From Candidatus Micrarchaeota archaeon CG1_02_47_40 (lineage in GTDB: Archaea; Micrarchaeota; Micrarchaeia; Anstonellales; CG1-02-47-40), in contig MNVE01000002.1 in assembly GCA_001871475.1 (NCBI GenBank), positions 124,001-188,000 of the forward strand: a stretch of 64,000 nucleotides of DNA, given 5' to 3'. Each line of letters starts with the position of its first letter. The first letter of the stretch is position 1. The notes under the pieces were generated by a model. It saw nothing but the letters and a program-made list of their open reading frames with translations. It ran no database searches and was not told the origin of the DNA. Made by a program: the position numbers and the translations under genes. Below are positions 1 to 7,951 of this stretch, piece by piece.

Positions 1-3
1 GCG

Positions 4-261
4 ATGGAGCGGCTGGTCAGAGAAAAAAGCGCAAAAAGCATTATGGATATGAAAAGGGGCGAATGCGGAAGGGTGGCGCTCATCTCTGCCGGAAGGGCTG
101 CGAAGAGGCGGCTTGTGGAGATGGGGCTGACCGATGGAACGAGAATAAGGATTGAAAGGCAGCCGTCGCTTATCGGGCCCATTGAGATTTCAGTCAGAGG
201 CTCCATGCTTGCCATAGGCCGCGGGCTTGCGGCAAAGGTTTTCGTGAAGCCATGCGTTTAG
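4..261 (+). CDS. feoA: FeoA-like ferrous iron transport SH3-fold protein
   Basis: Small FeoA-like protein (GRVALISAGRAAKRRLVEMGLTDGTRIRIE) directly upstream of feoB. The start lies at the window edge, so the N-terminus is uncertain. Confidence 0.85.
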   Translation: MERLVREKSAKSIMDMKRGECGRVALISAGRAAKRRLVEMGLTDGTRIRIERQPSLIGPIEISVRGSMLAIGRGLAAKVFVKPCV

Positions 262-270
262 GGTTTTCAA

Positions 271-1986
271 ATGAAAAAACTGAATATCGCGCTTGCCGGA
301 AATGCGAATGTAGGAAAATCGGTTATTTTCAATTATTTCACAAGGCTTAGCCAGCACATAGGCAACTGGCCCGGCAAAACCGTTGAGAAGGCGGAGGGCA
401 CTCTCATATACGGAAATTATGAGATAAAAATAATCGATCTTCCCGGCATATACTCACTTCAAGCGCAGTCGCCCGAGGAGACGGTTGCCAGGGAATACTT
501 AAGGGAGGGAAAGCCGGACGCAATCATCAATGTGGTGGATGCATCGGTTCTGGAAAGAAATCTCTTTCTGACTTTCCAGCTCCTAAAGACCAGCGTTCCA
601 TTGATTGTACTGCTGAACATGGCCGATATTGCAAAGAGAAAAGGGATAACAATAAATAGGAAAAAACTGGAGAGGGAGCTTGGCGTGCCCGTTGTCGAGG
701 GAGTTGCGATACACGGGAAGGGACTGGAGAACGCCATACAAAAAGCAATAGCGATAAAAGAAAAAGGGAGAAAGACCGGAAAGCCAGCGAAACTCCGGAG
801 CGCCAAGGAAATCTACCGAAAAGCCGAGTCCGTTTCCAGAAAAGTAGAGGTAAAAACGAGCGGCAGGATGCCGCTTGACGAAAGAATCGATTCCATTGCA
901 CTGCACAGGATATACGGATATTTCCTTCTGCTTCTTGTGCTTGCTGCCGTGTTCTATTCCATTTTCACTTTCGGGGACTGGCTTTCGGCGCTGTTTTACG
1001 GTTTTTTTGACTGGATGAAAATCGCCGCAGAAGGCGCTTTTGGAAGCGAAGCCGCATCCGGCATTCTCTGGAACGGCATTGTGATGGGCATTGCCGCCGG
1101 CTTTGCGGTTGCCATCCCTTACATTCTGCCGTTCTACATTGTTTTTTCCATTCTGGAAGACAGCGGCTATGTCGCCAGAATGGCATTTCTGATGGACGGG
1201 TTCATGCACTCCATCGGTTTGCACGGAAAGGCATTTCTCCCACTGTTCCTGGGCTATGGCTGCAATGTTCCCGCCTGCATAGGTTGCAGGATAATAGAAA
1301 CGGAGAGGGAAAGATTCCAGGCATCCTTTCTTGCAACTATGGTGCCGTGCGCGGCAAGGAGCATCATAATACTTGGCTTGGTGGGCGCCTACCTCGGCTG
1401 GCACTGGGCGGCTGCCATCTACCTCTTCAACATCGCGGTGGTGTGGATTTTGGGAAAGGCAACAACCAAATTCCTGCCCGGGGAGCCGACAAGCCTCATC
1501 ATGGAAATGCCGTCCTACAAGATGCCGCAGCCAAAAGGCATATTGAAAAGGTCTTTTGAGCGGGTGAAGGCGTACATAACTGTCGCATTTCCGATAATAA
1601 TCGCCATGACATTTCTAATATCCCTGATGGATGCGCTTGGGTTTGTCAAGCCAATTGAAGAGCTGTTCTCTCCCATCACAGTTGGCTGGCTTGGCTTGCC
1701 TGCTGCCGTAGGCATAACCCTTCTTTTCGGGGTATTGAGAAAAGAGCTGGCGCTGATAATGCTTGGAAGCATTTTTGGAACTACAAACTTCGGGGCATTC
1801 CTCTCCCCCCTGCAGATGCTGGTTTTCACCCTGGTGATGGTATTTTACATTCCTTGCAGTGCGACCATCGCCACACTGGTAAGGGAATTCGGCTGGAAGA
1901 AGGCGGCTGCGGTGACGATTTTTGAAATAATCTTCGCGCTGCTTTTGGGCGGCATAGCGCTTCGGCTTCTCGGGCTGTTTTTCTAA
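271..1986 (+). CDS. feoB: Ferrous iron transporter B (GTPase + permease)
   Basis: G1 motif GNANVGKSVIFN, DLPGIYSL, and FeoB Gate domains (GYGCNVPACIGCR; PCAARSIIILGLVGAY). Confidence 0.95.
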   Translation: MKKLNIALAGNANVGKSVIFNYFTRLSQHIGNWPGKTVEKAEGTLIYGNYEIKIIDLPGIYSLQAQSPEETVAREYLREGKPDAIINVVDASVLERNLFLTFQLLKTSVPLIVLLNMADIAKRKGITINRKKLERELGVPVVEGVAIHGKGLENAIQKAIAIKEKGRKTGKPAKLRSAKEIYRKAESVSRKVEVKTSGRMPLDERIDSIALHRIYGYFLLLLVLAAVFYSIFTFGDWLSALFYGFFDWMKIAAEGAFGSEAASGILWNGIVMGIAAGFAVAIPYILPFYIVFSILEDSGYVARMAFLMDGFMHSIGLHGKAFLPLFLGYGCNVPACIGCRIIETERERFQASFLATMVPCAARSIIILGLVGAYLGWHWAAAIYLFNIAVVWILGKATTKFLPGEPTSLIMEMPSYKMPQPKGILKRSFERVKAYITVAFPIIIAMTFLISLMDALGFVKPIEELFSPITVGWLGLPAAVGITLLFGVLRKELALIMLGSIFGTTNFGAFLSPLQMLVFTLVMVFYIPCSATIATLVREFGWKKAAAVTIFEIIFALLLGGIALRLLGLFF

Positions 1987-2092
1987 TGCTTCTTTCTTGT
2001 GCGGCTGTCTGCGCTTCTTTTTAGTTGCATGCGCACGAACATCAAGTAAAATTCGGGCAAACTTTTTTATCCGAAGAAGGAAAAATCAATGC

Positions 2093-3901
2093 ATGGACAC
2101 TTTAAGAATGCTGCAAGCAGGCGCGCCGCAGCTTGCAGAAATGCTCTGGAAAACCGACTCGGAGCTTTTCCGCATACTGCGCTCCAGCCATACAATTGAA
2201 GAGGCGAGGGAAGGGCTTTTTTTGCATCTCAACTCAATCGAGCGCTCGCTTTACAAGATAAATTCCAAAAGGGAACTCAAGCACCTGCATCCGCTTGAGA
2301 AAAACAACGCAAAGCACTGCGCAAGGGTGCTAAAAAATCTGATAAGGACCGAATATGAGGGGGTTTCGGGCGCCTCCGCCCTGCGCGAACTTTTCCTTCT
2401 TTCCTGCGGCAAAAACCCCGCAGCATCTTCAGGTTTTCTCTGCGAGATGGCGGCACTTTTTTCAGGGCTTTACGGCAAATCCCGCATCTATTCCGGGCCG
2501 CATCCTGAATTCCTAAAGCTGGAGGGAAGGAAGGCGGCGCTTATGCGCTCGGAGTTCCTTGAACGGTATTCAACGGACATGGAAAAACATTTCAGTAAGT
2601 ATGGCAGTGGCTTTGACGGCGCCATTATCAGGGAAAGGGCCGCCTCAAAAAAAAGAATAATGCACTTTTTCGGCGCAAGCGAAAAGAGCTGGAACGATTA
2701 TGCCTGGCACATAAGGCATGCGATAAGCGATTTGAAAACCCTCAAAAAACTGGTGAAGCTGACGCGGGAAGAGGAGCGAGGAATTGCGCTTGCGGAAAAA
2801 TACGGCATACCCTTTCAAATAACTCCCTATTATCTCTCCCTTTTTCTTTCCCCAAACCCCCTAAAGAAGGGAAGGGCGATTCGTGCGCAGGTGCTCCCAA
2901 GCGCGAAATACTGCCGCGGTTGCATGCAGGCAAAGCGCAGCGGTGCATCTCTTGATTTTATGGAAGAGGGCTCCACGAGCCCGATACGCTGCATCACAAG
3001 GAGATACCCCAAAATACTCATACTAAAGCCATACGATTCCTGCCCCCAGATTTGCGTCTATTGCCAGCGCAACTGGGAGATAAAGCGCCTTTGCGATGCG
3101 AAGGTGCAAAAGGCGCCGCTTCTGCGCGCATTGCGCTGGATAAGGAAAAACAGAAACATAAGCGAGGTGCTCATAACCGGAGGAGACCCGCTGACCCTTT
3201 CGGATTCTTTTCTTGACTGGATAATCGGAGCGGTTGCAAAAATGCCTCATATAAGAAGGATACGCATAGGCACAAGGACATTGGTAACAGTGCCTTTCCG
3301 GATAACTCCAAGGCTCGTGCGCATCCTTTCGAAATACCATGTCCCCGGAAAACGCGAGCTTTGCATAGTCACGCATGTGGAACATCCAACCGAGCTGACT
3401 CCCGAAACTCTCGCCGCGTGCACCCGCATCAGAAAAGCGGGCATAAGCATATACAACCAGCAGGTTTTCACCTATTTCAACAGCAAGAGGTTTGAAACAT
3501 GCGCCCTGCGGAGAGAGCTGAAGCTTTTCGGAATAGACCCGTATTACTCCTTCAACACGAAGGGAAAGGAGGAGACAAACGATTTCCGCGTGCCCATCGC
3601 GCGCATCGAGCAGGAGAGGAAGGAGGAGGCAAGGCTGCTTCCGGGCATAGAGCGCACAGACGAGCCAGTCTTCAACGTGCCGCGCCTCGGCAAATCCCAT
3701 CTTCGTGCATGGCAGGATCACGAGCTTATCATGGTGCTGCCTGACGGAAGGAGGGTTTACCGCTTTTACCCATGGGAGTCAATGCTCGAATCCGTTCCTC
3801 CCTACGATTACACGGACGTTTCAATATACGATTACCTAAAGCGCCTTATGAAAGACGGGGAGAATCTGGAAGAATACAAAACGATATGGTATTACTTCTG
3901 A
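2093..3901 (+). CDS. KamA-family radical SAM protein (lysine 2,3-aminomutase-like) with ~250 aa N-terminal extension
   Basis: CPQICVYC radical SAM cluster motif, ITGGDPLTL, THVEHPTELTPE. ATG at 2093 is preferred over the track start at 1997. Confidence 0.85.
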   Translation: MDTLRMLQAGAPQLAEMLWKTDSELFRILRSSHTIEEAREGLFLHLNSIERSLYKINSKRELKHLHPLEKNNAKHCARVLKNLIRTEYEGVSGASALRELFLLSCGKNPAASSGFLCEMAALFSGLYGKSRIYSGPHPEFLKLEGRKAALMRSEFLERYSTDMEKHFSKYGSGFDGAIIRERAASKKRIMHFFGASEKSWNDYAWHIRHAISDLKTLKKLVKLTREEERGIALAEKYGIPFQITPYYLSLFLSPNPLKKGRAIRAQVLPSAKYCRGCMQAKRSGASLDFMEEGSTSPIRCITRRYPKILILKPYDSCPQICVYCQRNWEIKRLCDAKVQKAPLLRALRWIRKNRNISEVLITGGDPLTLSDSFLDWIIGAVAKMPHIRRIRIGTRTLVTVPFRITPRLVRILSKYHVPGKRELCIVTHVEHPTELTPETLAACTRIRKAGISIYNQQVFTYFNSKRFETCALRRELKLFGIDPYYSFNTKGKEETNDFRVPIARIEQERKEEARLLPGIERTDEPVFNVPRLGKSHLRAWQDHELIMVLPDGRRVYRFYPWESMLESVPPYDYTDVSIYDYLKRLMKDGENLEEYKTIWYYF

Positions 3902-3950
3902 ATGGAAAGTCTGCACAGGAATTTAAAGCAAGCGCGTGATTATACCTCCT

Positions 3951-4463
3951 ATGGCAGACTGGAAAGAAAAGTACATGCATCAGCTCTTAAACGCCTTCTC
4001 CTTCGGCTTAACTTCCGGTGTCATTACCGCGCTTGGGATGCTTGTCGGGCTTTACTCCGCCACCTCCTCGCGCCTTGCAGTAGTCGCCGGAATAATAATC
4101 ATGGCAATCGCAGACGGGCTTGCGGATGCTGCCGGAATGCACCTGGCTGAAGAAAGCGAGATGGAAAACGGGAAGGCAAAGCACACCCACAACGAGGTTT
4201 GGGTAAGCACAATTTTCACCTTCATTGCGGTCGGGGGCAGCATAATTACGTTTGCAGTCCCTGTCCTTCTTCTTCCGCTTGAAGAGGCAATCGCAGTCGG
4301 AATTCTCTGGGGCGTCCTGATACTCGTGCTCTTCAACTATTACAGCGCCCGCATGAAAAGAGAAGAGCCGCTCAAACCCATAATAGAGCACCTTCTCCTG
4401 GCGGCTTTTGTCATAATAGTCTCTTACTTTGCAGGGATTTTCGTAGGCAACCTTCTCGGGTGA
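3951..4463 (+). CDS. VIT1/CCC1-family metal (Fe/Mn) transporter-like membrane protein
   Basis: FGLTSGVITALGMLVGLYSATSS and DGLADAAGMHLAEESE pattern of the VIT/CCC1 family. Confidence 0.7.
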   Translation: MADWKEKYMHQLLNAFSFGLTSGVITALGMLVGLYSATSSRLAVVAGIIIMAIADGLADAAGMHLAEESEMENGKAKHTHNEVWVSTIFTFIAVGGSIITFAVPVLLLPLEEAIAVGILWGVLILVLFNYYSARMKREEPLKPIIEHLLLAAFVIIVSYFAGIFVGNLLG

Positions 4464-4471
4464 AATGAAAA

Positions 4472-5212
4472 ATGGCTTTTTTTGATTTGTTCCTTGGGGC
4501 ACTGGCGGTTTTTTTTGCCACCTCAATAGGTTCAGCAGGTGTTTTCTTTTTCTGCAGGCGCGGGCTGATGCGGGGCAGTTACCCCACTCTTCTTGCAATC
4601 TGCGCAGGCATCATGCTCTACACCTCCGGTGAAATGCTCCTTGGCTCTTTTGGAGAGGCAGGGCTTTTAGGTGCAAGCATGAGCTTCCTTTTAGGGCTTG
4701 CCTGCCTCTTTTTTGTAGAGAAGTGGCTGCCCCATCTTCACTTTGCCATAAGAAAAAAGAAGCTGGACGATTCCGGAAAGAAAACCGCCCTGATTGCAGG
4801 CACAATCGCAATACACAACATTCCCGAAGGATTTGCAGTCGCCTCCGCATTTGCGCACTCAACTCCTTTGGGATGGCTCATAACCGCGACAATGGCTGCG
4901 CAGGACGCGCCCGAAGGGCTGCTCGTTTCCACTCCGCTTGCCTGCTATGGAGTAGGTAAATACAAAGCTTTTTTTCTGGGGGTCTTTTCCGGTTTCATTG
5001 AGGGCGCGGCGGCAATAGCGGGCTTCCTCTTCTTAAGCTTCGTTTCCTTCCTTACTCCTTTCGCGCTTGGCTTTTCCGCAGGCGCGATGTTCTACGTGGT
5101 TTTCGCGGAGCTGCTTCCCGATTCCTTCAGGGATGGAAAAATAAAGGCTATAATGTTCCTTGCTTTTGGCGCAATTGCCGGGTTTGCGCTGGCAACTTTT
5201 TTCAGGATATGA
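4472..5212 (+). CDS. ZIP-family metal transporter
   Basis: HNIPEGFAVASAFA and AAQDAPEGLLVSTPL motifs, ~8 TM segments. Confidence 0.85.
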   Translation: MAFFDLFLGALAVFFATSIGSAGVFFFCRRGLMRGSYPTLLAICAGIMLYTSGEMLLGSFGEAGLLGASMSFLLGLACLFFVEKWLPHLHFAIRKKKLDDSGKKTALIAGTIAIHNIPEGFAVASAFAHSTPLGWLITATMAAQDAPEGLLVSTPLACYGVGKYKAFFLGVFSGFIEGAAAIAGFLFLSFVSFLTPFALGFSAGAMFYVVFAELLPDSFRDGKIKAIMFLAFGAIAGFALATFFRI

Positions 5213-5498
5213 AAAAGAATGCCCCTCCCTCTATTTTTATCGCCTTCCCGTTTGTCAGCGCGTCCGAAATCTTCTTTCTTGCCGAAGAAAGCAGCCTATG
5301 GAATGTCGGCTGTGAGATTCCCATCCTTTTGGCAGCTTTTTTCTGTTCCAGCCCGAGGGAATCCTTGAGCCTGACCGCCTCAAACTCGTCCATGCTTACA
5401 ACTACCTCCTTGAGCATCACCAGCGGTATTCCCGCCGGCTTGAAATAGACGGCAGGCGGCTTTGCGCCGACGCGCCTTATGCAGAGGGGCCTTGGCAT
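5202..5498 (-). CDS. DUF134 family putative DNA-binding protein
   Basis: MPRPLCIRRV...MDEFEAVRLKDSLGLEQKKAAKRMGISQPTFHRLL: DUF134-type HTH. Confidence 0.85.
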   Translation of the reverse strand: MPRPLCIRRVGAKPPAVYFKPAGIPLVMLKEVVVSMDEFEAVRLKDSLGLEQKKAAKRMGISQPTFHRLLSSARKKISDALTNGKAIKIEGGAFFFIS

Positions 5499-5502
5499 TT
5501 TC

Positions 5503-5739
5503 TCACTTTTTCAGTTCTTTCAGCATTTTTTCTATATTCTTTCTTTCTTCCTCAATCATTTTGAGCCTTTCCTTCAGCATTTCCGCCTGCTCCTTCTCGT
5601 CCGCGGCTCCGCCCATACCCCCATAGACGGCTGCATACGTGCACCCGCAGCCCATTCCTTCTGCGCAGTAGCCTCTGCCCCTGCCCGACATTCTTCCCAT
5701 TCCCCTTGGTCCAGTCCCGTCCAGATTAGGCATTTTCAT
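5503..5739 (-). CDS. DUF5320-like small Gly/Cys-rich protein
   Basis: MPNLDGTGPRGMGRMSGRGRGYC N-terminus and a coiled-coil tail; adjacent to DUF134. Confidence 0.75.
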   Translation of the reverse strand: MKMPNLDGTGPRGMGRMSGRGRGYCAEGMGCGCTYAAVYGGMGGAADEKEQAEMLKERLKMIEEERKNIEKMLKELKK

Positions 5740-5847
5740 GCACCTCGGTTATGAATACATATCCAAAACTATATAATGGTTCTCCCTGAAAGGGCTTTTT
5801 GCAGTGGGGAAGATTCTGCGGCAAACTCAAATATTCTTCGCCACTTT

Positions 5848-5899
5848 TGTAGTGCCTAAAAATAAGCAGCCAAATCTCGTTTAACTTTTAGGCACTACA
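5848..5899. repeat. Perfect 14-bp inverted repeat with 24-bp spacer
   Basis: TGTAGTGCCTAAAA (5848-5861) ... TTTTAGGCACTACA (5886-5899), intergenic. Confidence 0.9.
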
Positions 5900-5949
5900 T
5901 TCTTTTCCAGTCTCCCAGATGCGACTGCATTCCGCAGGGAAATGATTTC

Positions 5950-6501
5950 TCAAGAAATTTTTTCCTTAATCGCTGAAAAAAGCATTGTCCGCCCGTCGTA
6001 ATTCCAATAAGTCACATCCTGTTCTATGAACAGCCATTTCAAAACCTTCAATACCAGCTCAACGCTCAACCCCTTCTCAAATTTCAGGTTGGGGTGCTCT
6101 TTTGCAACTTCCGAAGGACTTCTGCATTCATAAACCTCTTTTATCATTCTCATCAATTCAGTCGTTTTTTCGGGATTTTCCTTCCTTTTAATCTCCAAAT
6201 CCTCCACAATATCTTTATGGCTTGGTTTTTTGTCCTCATTTTCGGAGAATCTTTCAACCCAAACCTGAAAATCTATCCCCTTATTCAGAAAAGTAGGCCT
6301 GTAAAGGTAGATTCTTCTTCCATCGCTTAACTTTTCAACAAAATACTTATATCTCGTTACGTGTTTTTTTCCATCCTTCCAATAACCCGGTTTTTCAGAC
6401 AAGAAAGCTTCCACAATCCTCTTTCTTAGTGCATTTCTGTCATTATCCGCAAGATTCAACTCAATCTCATGCTCTTCATACACTTTCTCATTCTTTTTCA
6501 T
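5950..6501 (-). CDS. Hypothetical protein overlapping the 3' end of dam; candidate restriction partner
   Basis: 183 aa ORF overlapping the dam stop by 14 bp in the same orientation; no recognised motif. Confidence 0.6.
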   Translation of the reverse strand: MKKNEKVYEEHEIELNLADNDRNALRKRIVEAFLSEKPGYWKDGKKHVTRYKYFVEKLSDGRRIYLYRPTFLNKGIDFQVWVERFSENEDKKPSHKDIVEDLEIKRKENPEKTTELMRMIKEVYECRSPSEVAKEHPNLKFEKGLSVELVLKVLKWLFIEQDVTYWNYDGRTMLFSAIKEKIS

Positions 6502-7372
6502 ACAATCGCGTGCCTGCGGCTATTTCTTCCACGAGCTTCCCCTTGCTTACCTCGGGCTCCCAGTTCCTGACTATTAATTCTTTCACCTTCCCCCTCCTGT
6601 CCCCCTTGCAGTTTATCATTCTATTCGCATGGACTACTTCAGGCTCAAATTCAGCGTAAAGCTCGCTTATGAAATCCGAGTGCGAATTGCTAAGCAAAAC
6701 AAAGCAGCCTCGTTTATCAAGCTCCTTAAAAGCTTCCAATAATCTCAACTGATCCTCTTCCGTAAAGCTGTCTTTAGTATATCCTGTAAAGCTGGAAGTC
6801 TTGGAAATCGGAAAGTAAGGAGGGTCAAAATAGACCAAATCCCCTCTTTTTGCGTTGTTCAAAACTATGGTGAAATCCCCATTGTAAAGCGCATCCTTCT
6901 GCAAAGCCCGATGCACCAGGAGCAAATTCTTCCCATCCAGTATTTTCGGGTTGGAATACCTGCCGAAAGGAACATTGAACCCGCCCTTTGAATTCACCCT
7001 ATACAATCCATTGAAAGCAGTTTTATTCAGGTAAATGAAACGCGCCGCCCTCTCCACCCTGTCAAGGGGTTTGGAGGAGCGTATCGCATAATACGCTTCT
7101 TCATCATTTGAGTATTTTGGAATGGAAAGCTCGTTTATAAGCTCAAAAACATTGTTTTTGACTGCGGAATAAGTGTTAATCAGCTCTTCATTTGAGTCGC
7201 TAAGGTATGCTCTTTTTATCTTTCCAACTGCCTCCAGCCTGAAGAAAAGAGCGCCGCCTCCTAAAAATGGCTCATGGTAATTCTCAAATTCCGGCAAGCC
7301 ATCAACTAACTCTTGCAAAAGCTGTCTCTTTCCCCCTGCCCACTTCACAAATGGCTTTACTTCCTCTAACAT
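6488..7372 (-). CDS. dam: DNA adenine methylase, D12 class (Dam-like)
   Basis: FVKWAGGKRQLL (motif I), EPFLGGGALFF, DLVYFDPPYFPISKTSSFTGY (DPPY). Confidence 0.95.
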   Translation of the reverse strand: MLEEVKPFVKWAGGKRQLLQELVDGLPEFENYHEPFLGGGALFFRLEAVGKIKRAYLSDSNEELINTYSAVKNNVFELINELSIPKYSNDEEAYYAIRSSKPLDRVERAARFIYLNKTAFNGLYRVNSKGGFNVPFGRYSNPKILDGKNLLLVHRALQKDALYNGDFTIVLNNAKRGDLVYFDPPYFPISKTSSFTGYTKDSFTEEDQLRLLEAFKELDKRGCFVLLSNSHSDFISELYAEFEPEVVHANRMINCKGDRRGKVKELIVRNWEPEVSKGKLVEEIAAGTRLYEKE

Positions 7373-7401
7373 TTATATCAGCGACATTAGTCAAGCTTCC
7401 G

Positions 7402-7434
7402 GGCTTTTAAAAGCTTCTTAGGGTGGAAGTCCGA
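7402..7434 (-). promoter_or_regulatory. Upstream element of dam, shared with the PIN-GNAT-ASCH gene
   Basis: Minus strand TCGGACTTCCACCCTAAGAAGC-TTTTAAAAGC; a near-identical element lies at 9488-9518. Confidence 0.55.
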
Positions 7435-7437
7435 CCT

Positions 7438-7896
7438 CTATCTCCTTGCAATATCCATTACTATCTCTTTTGGCGCATACCTGTAATCCTGTGGCGGAGT
7501 TAACCCATAACTCTGAAGTATCTTCCTGCTAATCGACTTTTCCAGCGGCAAAACCTTCTCAATTATAAGCGCCACGCTCTGCTTTGAACCGCGGTAATAT
7601 TCATTGAAATAAGTTTTGGATATTGCACATTTATTTCTATATCTCTCCCAGATGACTTTTGCAGGCGCCGCATCAAATTTCTTTATTTTTATGAGAAATG
7701 TCGCCTGTTTCTTGGGGGCGCTCTCATAAACTATGGCGAATTTTGGGAGTTTTTTAGGCAGCCTTTTCCTTAACTCAACGGTTTTCTCTCCGTTTAGTAT
7801 AAGCTCTGAAAACCTGGGCTGAATTGAAATAAGGAGTAGCTCGTTATTTTTTTCAACGCGAAAAGCATCTTCAATGCAAAATTTTTTTGCTTTCAT
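7438..7896 (-). CDS. ASCH/PUA-like domain protein
   Basis: LISIQPRFSELILNGEKTVELRKRLPKKLPKFAIVYESAPKKQATFLIKI is characteristic of the ASCH fold family. Confidence 0.75.
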   Translation of the reverse strand: MKAKKFCIEDAFRVEKNNELLLISIQPRFSELILNGEKTVELRKRLPKKLPKFAIVYESAPKKQATFLIKIKKFDAAPAKVIWERYRNKCAISKTYFNEYYRGSKQSVALIIEKVLPLEKSISRKILQSYGLTPPQDYRYAPKEIVMDIARR

Positions 7897-7951
7897 GTGC
7901 GTTGCCCATAATACTGACAGCCTTGTCTGTTATAAATACAATAGATGTCGC

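Noticed and set aside
583-1404. Antisense 273-aa ORF inside feoB
   Set aside because: It is entirely opposite a well-supported FeoB and its translation has no recognisable motif; the same applies to other long shadow ORFs (3023-3721, 8431-8646, 13213-14307, 47473-47961, 58484-59182).
5740-5949. Insertion sequence ends around the 14-bp inverted repeat
   Set aside because: No transposase is present within or next to the repeat and the spacer is only 24 bp.
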